Made by a program: the position numbers and the translations under genes. DNA of 7,996 nt from Methylocapsa sp. (GTDB lineage Bacteria > Pseudomonadota > Alphaproteobacteria > Rhizobiales > Beijerinckiaceae), in the NCBI GenBank assembly GCA_003162995.1, contig PLUZ01000137.1, forward strand, positions 27,560-35,555. The letters are read 5' to 3'. A model generated the notes under the pieces. The model searched no databases. It was not told where the DNA came from and saw only the letters and a program-made list of their open reading frames with translations. This document shows, piece after piece, positions 1 to 7,700 of this stretch. The number at the start of each line of letters is the position of its first letter. Position 1 is the first letter of the stretch.

Positions 1-17
1 GGCTCGCGGGTTCGCCG

Positions 18-452
18 TTATTCCTCCTCGAGTTGTTGGTAAACCTGCCGCGTGCCAAGATAGACGCCTTGGACAAGCAATGCGCTGCCAATGAGATCGA
101 GGGCGAGACACGCGATCATTGACCAGCCGGCAATCGGCAAGAGCGCTGCGAGCACGGCCTTTGTGGTGAATATGCACCAAGCTAGAGTTGTCGTAATTCC
201 ATGCCGTGCCGCGAGTTTCAGATCGATGCCGGCGAGCGAAGGCTGAAGATACTCTAGCAAACCCGCCGCGATTGAGGCGGCGCCGATTGCGATGCCAAGA
301 ATGGTTGCACCCTTCGCCAGAGTCCACCAAGGCTCGGGTCCGCCGAACAGCGCGGCAATATCCAGCACAGGAACCACAAGCCAAAACACGATCGGAAAAT
401 GCACCAGAAGGGGGTGCAAGGGAACGCCGAAAACACGCAGTTTCAATCGCAT
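18..452 (-). CDS. DUF2231 family small integral membrane protein
   Basis: This 144-residue protein is nearly all hydrophobic, with four likely membrane helices at about residues 16-36, 45-68, 85-105 and 108-133. Near the N-terminus it carries the signature HPLLVHFPIVF (13-23). With a conserved-type histidine at 84 (ARHG), this is characteristic of the DUF2231 family of bacterial inner-membrane proteins. Histidines 13, 18 and 84 could bind metal or heme, but that is inference and no biochemical role is established. The frame stays open upstream to 641, but the ATG at 452 is preferred: the upstream extension is Cys/Arg-rich and unlike the family, the family motif begins within about 12 residues of this ATG, and a GGGTGG sequence precedes it. 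The length is usual for the family. It is transcribed away from the TAXI gene, and the start of that divergent gene is 334 bases away. Confidence 0.82.
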   Translation of the reverse strand: MRLKLRVFGVPLHPLLVHFPIVFWLVVPVLDIAALFGGPEPWWTLAKGATILGIAIGAASIAAGLLEYLQPSLAGIDLKLAARHGITTTLAWCIFTTKAVLAALLPIAGWSMIACLALDLIGSALLVQGVYLGTRQVYQQLEEE

Positions 453-786
453 GACTGTTCCACCCGGAAACGCGAGCCAACAGGAACGTCTTGATCCTTC
501 CGTCGCCTTCGGCGCGCGGCACCTTCGCCACATATTTCTCTTATATGCACGATTACAACAGTGGCCGGACACATTTATCACTGAACAAGGATGTGCCGGT
601 ACAGTGGTACATTCAGATTGTCGAGCGCATTCTCCCGGCACCCATTTTGGGCGGATTACACCATCAATAAGTTCGAATTTGATTTCCGGCAGGGACTAAC
701 CGTTCGCGCCGCCACGAGTTTAACGGCAAATATCCATCGGCACGCGAGGCCATCTCGCGCGCCGGATTGGCGGAGACCTTAAAACC
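453..786. other. Divergent intergenic region between DUF2231 and TAXI genes
   Basis: This stretch separates two divergently transcribed genes, so it should hold both promoters. Frames that are open here on either strand are short, Cys/Arg/Ser-rich and extend antisense into the DUF2231 gene, so I take none as coding. No convincing sigma-70 pair was found by eye. One short hairpin is visible at 591-612 (ATGTGCC, 8-base loop, GGTACAT, with one G-T pair), but it cannot be assigned a role. A GGAG at 772-775 is the likely ribosome binding site of the TAXI gene, 11 bases before its ATG. Confidence 0.5.
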
Positions 787-2130
787 ATGTTGTCACGTCG
801 CCGGATGGCTTTCTCGCATGTGATCTATACCTCAGGCTTCTTTTTTCTGACGATAGCATTTGCTTTGATCGCCATCATAGCGGTAACACTGCGCTTTTCC
901 GAGAGGACGCAGGTGCTTAAAGTCGCTGTCGGGCCAGCCGATAGTGACAATGCAAAACTCATCGAAGCGATTGCGCGTCATCTGGAGCGCGATGGCGGCC
1001 GCATTCGATTTGTTATTCTTCCGGTTGATGATCTGGCACAAAGCGCCAAAGCTCTTGAACAAGGACGCGCTGATCTCGCCGTCATTCGCAGTGATATCGC
1101 TATTCCGCGGAACGGTGCGACAGTCGTGATTTTACACAACGACATTGCCGTCCTTGCCGCGCCGGCAGGCTCCACAATCACTAAGGCGTCGGCTCTTCTC
1201 AAGAAGCGCGTCGGACTGTTTCCAGCAACGGCCTCGAACGCTACGCTTCTAGATGCAATCCTCGCCGCGTATGGCATCGATCCCGGGACAGTTCAGCATA
1301 TCATGCTGTCTGGAGACGATTTGGCAACAATTGTATCGCAGAAGGGGGTCGATGCGATACTCACTGTCGGCCCGTTACGCGGCCGCTCGATCGAAATCGC
1401 GATGGCCGCCTTGGCGTCTGGAAATCGCGCCCCCGTTTTAATCCCGGTAGATGCCGCAGAGGGCATGGCGGCGAGAGGCCCAGAGTATCAGAAAGCCGAC
1501 ATTCCAGCGGGTTTCTTTCGCGGATCTCCTCCCCAACCCAAAGAGGATGTTGCGACCATTTCGATAGCGGTACGACTGGAGGCGCGTCAGAACCTCTCGG
1601 AGGAAGTTGTGACACGTCTAACCAAGCGCCTCTTCGCCATGCGGCGTTCACTGCAGAGCGAAGTGCCGGTCGCCGCGGCCATGGAAAAACCAGACACCGA
1701 GAAGGGCTCCGCCGACGCCGTTCACCCGGGTGCGTCAGCCTATTACGAAAACAACGAAAAGAGCTTTATGGATCAGTATGGCGACTGGCTTTACATCAGC
1801 GCCATGGCCTTTAGCGGTTTGGGTTCCGTCATCGCGGCCATGTTTGGGCTGACCCGGGCGCGGGCGCGGAAAGCTGCATTGGGGCTTGTCGACCAGTTGA
1901 TCGAGGTGAAACAGGTCGCGCATACAACGCAGGAACTGTCCCGCCTTGGCGGATTGGAGGCGCAAATCGAAGATCTATCAACAAAGGGCTTGCGCTTCGC
2001 GCGTGATAATAATTTCGACGAGGCTGGGCTGGCCGCGCTACGGCTCGCCATTGACGAAGCGCGCCGGGCGATCAGCGATCGGCGCAACGAACTCCAAGCA
2101 AAGCCATCGCTCGTCACCGATGCTTCGTAG
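787..2130 (+). CDS. Membrane-anchored TAXI-family TRAP-type solute-binding protein
   Basis: This 447-residue protein resembles the TAXI (TRAP-associated extracytoplasmic immunogenic) solute-binding family, whose members bind organic acids or amino acids for TRAP transporters. It begins with a positively charged tip (RRR, 4-6) and a membrane helix at about 12-35 without a clear signal-peptidase site. A periplasmic binding domain spans about 43-320: VGPADSDNAKLIEAIARHL near its start, a domain-1 segment QGRADLAVIRSDIA at 92-105, and the terminal VHPGASAYY (312-320) that resembles the closing motif of TAXI proteins. A second membrane helix at about 335-356 follows. A charged helical, coiled-coil-prone cytosolic tail runs over about 357-440. 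Both termini are therefore predicted inside. The two anchors and tail are more than a plain TRAP binding protein needs, and no TRAP permease gene lies next to it in this window. It may sense rather than transport; that is inference. The start is ATG 787 with GGAG at 772-775; ATG 805 is an alternative. It converges on the LysR gene with 34 bases between. Confidence 0.8.
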   Translation: MLSRRRMAFSHVIYTSGFFFLTIAFALIAIIAVTLRFSERTQVLKVAVGPADSDNAKLIEAIARHLERDGGRIRFVILPVDDLAQSAKALEQGRADLAVIRSDIAIPRNGATVVILHNDIAVLAAPAGSTITKASALLKKRVGLFPATASNATLLDAILAAYGIDPGTVQHIMLSGDDLATIVSQKGVDAILTVGPLRGRSIEIAMAALASGNRAPVLIPVDAAEGMAARGPEYQKADIPAGFFRGSPPQPKEDVATISIAVRLEARQNLSEEVVTRLTKRLFAMRRSLQSEVPVAAAMEKPDTEKGSADAVHPGASAYYENNEKSFMDQYGDWLYISAMAFSGLGSVIAAMFGLTRARARKAALGLVDQLIEVKQVAHTTQELSRLGGLEAQIEDLSTKGLRFARDNNFDEAGLAALRLAIDEARRAISDRRNELQAKPSLVTDAS

Positions 2131-2164
2131 GAGAGTTCACCAATAGCGACGTGACAATGCCGCC

Positions 2165-2989
2165 TTAAGCGCTGTCCTGTGGCCGCGGTTTGATCAGCAG
2201 GATTTTGTAGGAAATATCGAAGAAGCTTGGCACGGCACATCTTTTGACTTTACTGCCACGTAACAAAATTTCCGGTATCCATGCCGATCCCAGCCCCGCT
2301 TTGACTTGCGCGAGCAGGGCTTCCGCCGATGCGCTCTCGCAGGCCGGCGAGTCCTGAATGTGGATGCGATGCTTATTCAGCATCGCGGCAATTTGCATGC
2401 CATAGGCCGTGCCGGGCGAATAGACCATCACGGAGCCGTGGAGTTTATTATTGGTCAAAGCCACTGCGCGTTTTTGCGCCGGAGCGCTCACCAGCATCAA
2501 ACGATCCTCGCCGATTTCCTGAACCTGCAAGCCGGGCAGAGCGTCATCGCTGCCGAAATGGGGGATCAAGCTCATATCGGCATGCCTGCGCTTGACGGCT
2601 TCGACACAACCCGCGATGGAAGCGACGATCAGCGAGTAATTTTCCAACTTATTTTCGATGAGCCACGGCGAAAGGAAGTTGGCGGCAAGCGTATTGGTCG
2701 TGTAAATTCGCAAGGCTTTCTTGAAATGACTGGACGCGCTTAACACCGCGCGGCGGGCGTCGAAGATGTCTTCGCGTAGACGATGGGCGCGGGTCAGAAA
2801 TTCCTCACCGGCAGGGGTAAGGCTTACGGGACGCGATTCGCGGTAAAACAAAGGGGCGCCCAGCCATTCTTCCAGCTTCTGCACGCGGCGGCTATAGGCG
2901 GATTGCGTCGTACAACGCGCCTCCGCCGCGCGGGTAAAATTCCGCGTCTGACACAGGGCAAGAAAATCGTCGATCCACTGCAGTTCCAT
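2165..2989 (-). CDS. LysR-family transcriptional regulator, HypT/YjiE-like
   Basis: This is a 274-residue LysR-type regulator. The N-terminal winged helix-turn-helix is at 1-62: MELQWIDDFLAL, then RNFTRAAEARCTTQSAYSRR as recognition region, LE at 39-40, LF at 47-48 and LTPAGEEFL. A co-inducer-binding domain lies at about 92-268. The opening 'ME-W-DFL-L', the phrase YSPGTAYG (190-197) and SAWIPE (235-240) resemble E. coli HypT (YjiE), a hypochlorite-responsive regulator, more than the catabolic LysR types. The inducer is not known and the oxidant link is only inference from similarity. Cysteines occur at 13, 26, 128, 217 and 251. The start ATG is the only one available: an in-frame TGA lies 18 bases upstream, and no Shine-Dalgarno sequence precedes it. 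The length is slightly short for the family (usually about 290-310). It is divergent from the small gene at 3088 and shares the palindrome at 2988-3008 with it. Confidence 0.87.
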   Translation of the reverse strand: MELQWIDDFLALCQTRNFTRAAEARCTTQSAYSRRVQKLEEWLGAPLFYRESRPVSLTPAGEEFLTRAHRLREDIFDARRAVLSASSHFKKALRIYTTNTLAANFLSPWLIENKLENYSLIVASIAGCVEAVKRRHADMSLIPHFGSDDALPGLQVQEIGEDRLMLVSAPAQKRAVALTNNKLHGSVMVYSPGTAYGMQIAAMLNKHRIHIQDSPACESASAEALLAQVKAGLGSAWIPEILLRGSKVKRCAVPSFFDISYKILLIKPRPQDSA

Positions 2990-3008
2990 GATGCATAAAA
3001 TGCATCAT
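2988..3008. promoter_or_regulatory. Perfect 9-bp inverted repeat, probable LysR operator
   Basis: The arms ATGATGCAT (2988-2996) and ATGCATCAT (3000-3008) are exact reverse complements around a 3-base AAA spacer. On the minus strand the repeat ends inside the ATG start codon of the LysR gene and covers most of its likely -10 box. LysR regulators usually bind dyad sites in the intergenic region of divergent genes and repress themselves. A site on the regulator's own promoter and start fits autorepression, with an effect on the divergent small gene also possible. The palindrome is seen directly; its binding partner is inferred. Confidence 0.6.
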
Positions 3009-3009
3009 A
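3004..3009 (-). promoter_or_regulatory. Candidate -10 box of the LysR gene
   Basis: On the minus strand these bases read TATGAT, five of six matches to the sigma-70 -10 consensus. No well-spaced -35 box is visible; TTGTCA at 3025-3020 is too close (10-base spacer). If this box is used, transcription would start near 2997-2995, giving an mRNA with only a few bases before the ATG at 2989. That agrees with the absence of a Shine-Dalgarno sequence. Confidence 0.35.
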
Positions 3010-3026
3010 CAATCGGAAATGACAAT

Positions 3027-3056
3027 TTGATTCTAAAGGGGAGCAGGATTTATATG
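3027..3056 (+). promoter_or_regulatory. Candidate sigma-70-like promoter of the small gene
   Basis: TTGATT (3027-3032) and TATATG (3051-3056) are separated by 18 bases and could serve as -35 and -10 boxes; shifting one base gives TTATAT with 17-base spacing. Transcription would then start near 3063. That would exclude a TTG start at 3058 and favour the ATG at 3088 for the small gene. The match is partial (four of six in each box) and rests on eye inspection only. Confidence 0.35.
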
Positions 3057-3077
3057 CTTGAAACTCAATGAAAGCAC

Positions 3078-3082
3078 GGGGG
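3078..3082 (+). promoter_or_regulatory. Probable ribosome binding site of the small gene
   Basis: A run of five G residues ends five bases before ATG 3088, a usual Shine-Dalgarno spacing although the core is G-only. The rival TTG start at 3058 has AGGGGAG (3037-3043), which is 14 bases away and too far for efficient use. This supports the ATG. Confidence 0.4.
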
Positions 3083-3087
3083 CAACG

Positions 3088-3339
3088 ATGCCTATTGATC
3101 AAGGCGCTAGAAAGGGGGTTCTGGATTTCAGAGAGCCAGACGCGTCTTTCAGCCGGTTGCCGAAGAACGTTCGATTTGTCGGTGAAGTTCCGACGGAAAC
3201 AGATTGTATGCCGCAACCGTCCAACGGCATGTACGAGTTTGAGGTTGTAACGGGAAATGCGGCCTATAGGGAAGGTGAGCGTTTTTATTTAACAGCTGCC
3301 CAAGCGGAACGCGTTTATCTGTTAATGCAACATAGGTAG
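3088..3339 (+). CDS. Small conserved-looking protein of unknown function
   Basis: I do not recognise this 83-residue protein (93 if the TTG at 3058 is used). It has no signal peptide, membrane helix or cysteine-rich motif. The N-terminal third is polar (MPIDQGARKGVLDFREPD). The middle has RLPKNVRFVGEVPTE, and the C-terminal third looks folded: YEFEVVTGNAAYREG then ERFYLTAAQAERVYLLMQ, consistent with beta strands followed by one helix. Third-position base use and the plausible amino-acid mix make it more likely real than the overlapping frame that starts at 3068. It lies divergent to the LysR gene across the palindrome, so it may be the regulator's target. It ends 34 bases before the end of the convergent minus-strand gene. 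The start is uncertain; the ATG is chosen for its closer ribosome binding site and the promoter position. Confidence 0.6.
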   Translation: MPIDQGARKGVLDFREPDASFSRLPKNVRFVGEVPTETDCMPQPSNGMYEFEVVTGNAAYREGERFYLTAAQAERVYLLMQHR

Positions 3340-3373
3340 TCGATCAGGACGCGAAGCCGGTCTCCAGCGCGGG

Positions 3374-4357
3374 TTAGTTTCCCATCGAGAAATGCGACAA
3401 TCGAAAGAATGCGGCAACGATCTTGATAACGGCGCCGACAAGGCCAGAGCCGCCATAAAAACCGCTCTTGTTAAGCTGGATATAAACATAGGCGGGTTTG
3501 TCGGAATGATTTGTCAATTCGCAGACGAAGAAACCTTCACGGGCTCTCACCGACTCGAAGAGTATCCTCGACGCGGCGGCAAATTCTCGCAGTTGTTGTT
3601 TGATTGCATTTTTGCCTGCTCCTTTTTCTGATGCCGGCACGGCTTCTCCCTTTTTGGACTCCTCCTCCTCAATGATGGCGGCCTTATAATCGTCGGGATG
3701 GCACTGGCTGGTCGGCCGGAGCTTGGAAGCGACATTGATGGTCACCGCGATGACGTTGCCGAGAGCAAAGTCCCGGCTCTCGCCCGGTTCCATCCGTTCG
3801 CACCACACCATGGTCCGGCCGGAAAGACACACTATGGCGGGTTTCGAGAAAGCTTTGAGCGGATGGGTCCTGTACGCATAGGGCGCGCGCGACCAACTCA
3901 TGGCGGATGCGTCGCAGGGGACCGAATGAATCACCAAATTTGTCGATGAACAAAGATAAGCTGTCTGCAGAAACTGGAGCGGCGGCGCGCCTTCCTTTTC
4001 CAGTTCTGTTAGGTCGATTGTTTCAACAACGTTCCCGGCTCCTGCCGTTAATAATATCTCTCGTTGCTTTGCCAGAGTTTTGATCATGTTGAATTTGACA
4101 TCGCCGCCACCGCATAAAATGCGCATGAAGGTGTTAAACTCATTCATTATCCACGACCGTTGCGGTATAGGATGGGCGCTCTGGCGAGGAACAGTTTTTG
4201 TTCCCGGCCATCGGCAAACAGATTTGCCCGGCCGATCAAAAAAGGACGTGTTCGGTCCGAGGGTCACCACAATTCCCTCGCGCCCCTCCAGCGGATTAAA
4301 ATCGCTCTCTCCCTCTTCGAGAGAAAGACGGGTCATATTAAAAAATGGGTGCCGCAT
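3374..4357 (-). CDS. AIM24-family-like beta-sandwich protein
   Basis: This 327-residue protein matches the layout of the AIM24 family (PF01987-type, beta-sandwich proteins of mostly unknown function) by pattern, not by strong identity. Features in order: GGGDVKF (83-89); AKQREILLTAGAGNVVETID (96-115), the family's 'G-GE..' strand pair; LQFLQTAYLCSS (127-138); VCLSGRTMVWCERMEPGES (176-194); GNVIAVTINV (200-209); and a late REGFFVCEL...YVYIQ block (273-294), like the family's closing strands. A charged low-complexity insert (EEEESKKGE, about 230-238) and a C-terminal hydrophobic segment (about 299-318) are additions. The latter could touch the membrane. The region before residue 75 is poorly typical. 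The start is uncertain: ATG 4357 has AAGG 12 bases upstream, while TTG 4369 has AAGG directly against it, so the ATG is chosen. MNEF at residue 71 would leave the core intact. It is divergent from the TIR gene. Confidence 0.72.
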   Translation of the reverse strand: MRHPFFNMTRLSLEEGESDFNPLEGREGIVVTLGPNTSFFDRPGKSVCRWPGTKTVPRQSAHPIPQRSWIMNEFNTFMRILCGGGDVKFNMIKTLAKQREILLTAGAGNVVETIDLTELEKEGAPPLQFLQTAYLCSSTNLVIHSVPCDASAMSWSRAPYAYRTHPLKAFSKPAIVCLSGRTMVWCERMEPGESRDFALGNVIAVTINVASKLRPTSQCHPDDYKAAIIEEEESKKGEAVPASEKGAGKNAIKQQLREFAAASRILFESVRAREGFFVCELTNHSDKPAYVYIQLNKSGFYGGSGLVGAVIKIVAAFFRLSHFSMGN

Positions 4358-4745
4358 AACAAGAAACAACCTTATGCTAACATTCGCCGGATAACGGACT
4401 CTGCGGGGCTGAGGGTGCCCCCATCAGAGGAACTTGGCAATGCCGGTTCCCAAATGCCCTGGCTCCGGGCGTGTTATGGGCGGTTTCCCATTCGCTTTAT
4501 GCGCCCCAGCCTCCTCGCAAGCCTCATCGGACAGAGCGGCGAACGCAACGCGGCACACGCCGCGAAGTGGATCTCGAACATGCGGCTAAAGGCGCGCAGC
4601 GCCGTCTCGCCGAGTGCCGCGCGACCTGCACGCGCCGGAGGGTTAGATCGGTCCGGATCGCGGCGCAAACCCTTGAGCCTGCCAATCTCGGCCTGCTATA
4701 CAACGAGAGCCCGGATGATGTTAAGATTCCTGTCCGGAGTAGGAC
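4358..4745. other. Divergent intergenic region upstream of the TIR gene
   Basis: These 388 bases separate the AIM24-like gene (minus) from the TIR gene (plus) and should contain both promoters. Long open frames cross it on the plus strand, but they run antisense into the AIM24-like gene or out of frame into the TIR gene, and their translations are Arg/Ser/Ala-rich without recognisable motifs. A GC-rich hairpin sits at 4549-4564 (CGCGGC, ACAC loop, GCCGCG) with no following T run. TATGCT at 4373-4378 is a possible -10 box without a good -35. The stretch may be a decayed gene fragment, but I cannot identify one. Confidence 0.45.
4736..4744 (+). promoter_or_regulatory. Ribosome binding site of the TIR gene
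   Basis: The bases GGAGTAGGA lie just before ATG 4746. The GGAG core ends six bases before the start, an ideal spacing. The site fixes the start codon, and the TIR domain begins two residues later, so no N-terminal extension is expected. Confidence 0.7.
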
Positions 4746-7700
4746 ATGCCGAAAATCATCATTTCATACCGGCGCGATGACTCGCAAGCGATTGCTGGAC
4801 GCATTCGCGATAAGCTGGCGAGCCATTATGGCGCCGAGTCGGTCTTCATGGACATCGACAGCATTCCCTATGGGTTCGATTTCCGAGTGCCCATCCAGGA
4901 TGCGCTTCGAGATACCGATATTCTGGTCGCGGTGATCGGCCCCAAATGGACGGGCCGCCGCATGTTCTGGTGGACAAGAATTCGGGAAAAGAACGACCCG
5001 GTCAGGGTCGAGGTGGAGAAGGCGCTCGAACGCGGGATCCCCGTCGTTCCCCTCCTGATCAACGGCGCATCGATGCCGAAGACGTCCGACCTTCCCGACA
5101 GCCTGAAAAATTTGGCTTATCACAATGCAGCGGGGGTTGATGCGGGCCGGGATTTTCATCAGCACATGGACCGCCTGATACGCTCCTTGGATCAAATAGT
5201 GGCCAACCCGCCAAAAGCAAAGGAAGCTGACCCTGTTCCCGAACCTCGGCCAGTCCCAGCGCCACCGAGGCGGCGAGGCACGATTTTCGTGGCCACAGCC
5301 ATGGTTTGCGCCTTCCTGGCCGGCGGCATGTATCTCTATTTGAAACCATGGATGAAACAGCCACCGCAGCCGCCAGCTATCCCCGCGAAGGTCGAGAAGC
5401 CTGAACCGCCGCCGGTTGTCGCCATTGATACCACCTGCAAGCGAGATCCCACCGCAGCACTCTACGATGATTTCAAACCTCCGAAAGGAGGTTGGGATGA
5501 AACCAGCGAGGTCTTTTTCTTCAAAGATGGCCGGATGGCGTTGAAGCTCGAGGCAAATACCACGCAAGCACAGCTCTACTTGCCGCTCCTGGTCAAGGCC
5601 GTCACCATCTGCTCGGAGATCATCTCACCGCCCGAGGTCAAAAGCCAAGACGGAAACGCGGCAGGTGGAATCATATTCTGGGCGACAAATAATCGGAACT
5701 ACTATCTCGCCCAAATATACATCAATGGGTCATATGACATTTGGCGAAGAAGTGCTGGAAGCTGGATTACGGTTGTTCCGCGAACGAAAGCAGACAGCAT
5801 CCGGCAAGGCCCCAACGCAGTCAATCAGCTCAAAGTCACAACGGGCATTAATGCCGCGACGCTTACCATCAATGGCACGAAAATCGTCGATTTCCGCGGA
5901 CAAACGCCAAACAGGGGCTGGATGACGGGCCTCTATGGACAATCCGAGGAGACCGCGCCGAACGAGTGGAGATTTTCCAGCATCGCCGTCATCAAGGATT
6001 CGCCGGAAAAAACGCCGTCCGCGCAGACACTATTTCCACCGAAGGACACAGCTCTCCTCAATTCCTGCAAGGAGAATGCACCAACGGGTTTCTTCGACGA
6101 TTTCCGGCCAGCAGACCCGGGTTGGGGCCAAGTCGGGGATAGTGCCTTTTTCAAGGATGGCCAGATGGTGCTGAAAAATAGGGTTTGGCTCTACGCACCA
6201 ATGGTCTTCGAGGCCGGTGTTGTTTGTGCCGACATCAAGTCCCCGCCGCAGGTGACGAAACCGGACGGTGTTGCCAACGGAGGCGTTATCTTCTGGGCGC
6301 TTGACTATAACAATTACTATGAGGCGGGGCTCTATGTGGATGGAACCTATGACGTCTACCGGAAAATTGATCGAAGCTGGAAGCAAATTGTGCCCCGCAC
6401 GAAGGCTGACGCTATTCACATGGGGGTCAATGCTGTCAACCGAATGAAGATCGCATTCAACAATATCTCGCATTCGGTGACACTGTTCATCAATGATACG
6501 AAAGTGGTCGAATTCGAGGGTCAGCCACCCCCGGCCGGCGGTTCGGTAGGTCTCGTTGGCGTACAGGAAGCCGACTCGATTAATGAATGGCATTTCCTGA
6601 ACGTTGCAGTGATGGAAGACAATAGTGCGCCACGCTCCAAGCCGTTAAGTCCCGCAGCCAAGACGGTCGCGAATGCCTGCGGTTCAGCATCGACCGTGGG
6701 ATTCGTCGATGATTTCACGTCTCCCAGTCCGAGCTGGGGCGATTCAACGGCGACGCACTTCTTCAAAGACAATAAGATGATCATCAAGAGTTCAGTGAAC
6801 AACTCGGCTGCTTGGATCATTTTGCCGAACGTATTCGACTATGCCACCATCTGCTCGGAGATCATCTCCCCGCCCGAGGTCAAAAACCTGGAAGGCAACG
6901 CATCCGGTGGAATCATTTTCTGGGCGATAGATTATCAGAACCTTTATCTCGCCAAAATCTACATCAATGGAACATATGACGTCTGGCGGCGAATTGCTGG
7001 AAACTGGATCATAGTTGTGCCGCGAACCAAAGCGGGCAGCCTCCGGCTCGGCCCCAATGCGGTCAATCAGATGAAGGTTACCACTGCCGGCAACAGCGGA
7101 TTGCTGTCGATCAATGACAACAAGATCGTGGGTTTCTGGGGGCAATCGCCGCGCAAAGGTGGCGCCATTGGTCTTTACGCACAATCGGAGAACGACGCGG
7201 AAGATGACTGGAAATTTTCGAACATTGCCGTCTTGGAAGACAAGGAATCGCAATCCAGCGACTCCGCAGCAGTGACCGTCGCCAAAGCTTGCAAGGTGGA
7301 TTCGCGTCTCACCTTTTTCGACGATTTCAAATCTCCCGACCCCGCTTGGGGCCAGACAAGCGAGACGTCTTTCTTCAAGGATGGATATCTGGTGATTAAG
7401 GCCAAGCCGCACACCGGAGCTTTCAGAAAATATCTTCCACAGGTTTTCAAATCTGGCACGGTATGCGCCGATGTCAAATTTCCGTCTCAACCCGAACAGG
7501 TGACAGATAAAAGTTCGCCTGGAATCATATTTTGGTCCATTGACGACAAGAATTTCTATGTTTTGTCGCTCCATCTGGACGGGAGTTACGACGTGTATCG
7601 CAAGATCGATGGCGAGTGGGACCCCGTGATCACGAGAAGGAAGTCTAGTATCATCCACGTGGGTCAGGATGCGGTCAATCAGATCAAAGTGGTTCTCGAC

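Noticed and set aside
453..641. N-terminal extension of the DUF2231 frame up to 641
   Set aside because: The added 63 residues are Cys/Arg/Ser-rich, lack any family similarity, and the family motif starts right after the internal ATG at 452.
206..782. Plus-strand open frames over the DUF2231 gene and its upstream region
   Set aside because: They are antisense to a well-supported membrane protein, have biased Arg/Pro composition and no recognisable motif.
2824..3216. Minus-strand open frame of about 130 residues crossing the LysR start
   Set aside because: It overlaps the LysR helix-turn-helix in another frame and its translation is a frame-shifted, Arg-rich version of that region.
3068..3250. 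Alternative plus-strand frame starting at ATG 3068
   Set aside because: It overlaps the 3088-3339 gene almost fully, is Arg/Cys-rich, and has less natural composition than that frame.
4549..4564. GC-rich hairpin considered as a terminator
   Set aside because: The 6-bp stem with a 4-base loop has no T run after it on either strand and lies between divergent genes, where no terminator is needed.
4160..4935. Two plus-strand open frames between the AIM24-like gene and the TIR gene
   Set aside because: They overlap well-supported genes antisense or out of frame, are low-complexity Arg/Ala/Ser, and have no domain I can recognise. A decayed gene cannot be excluded.
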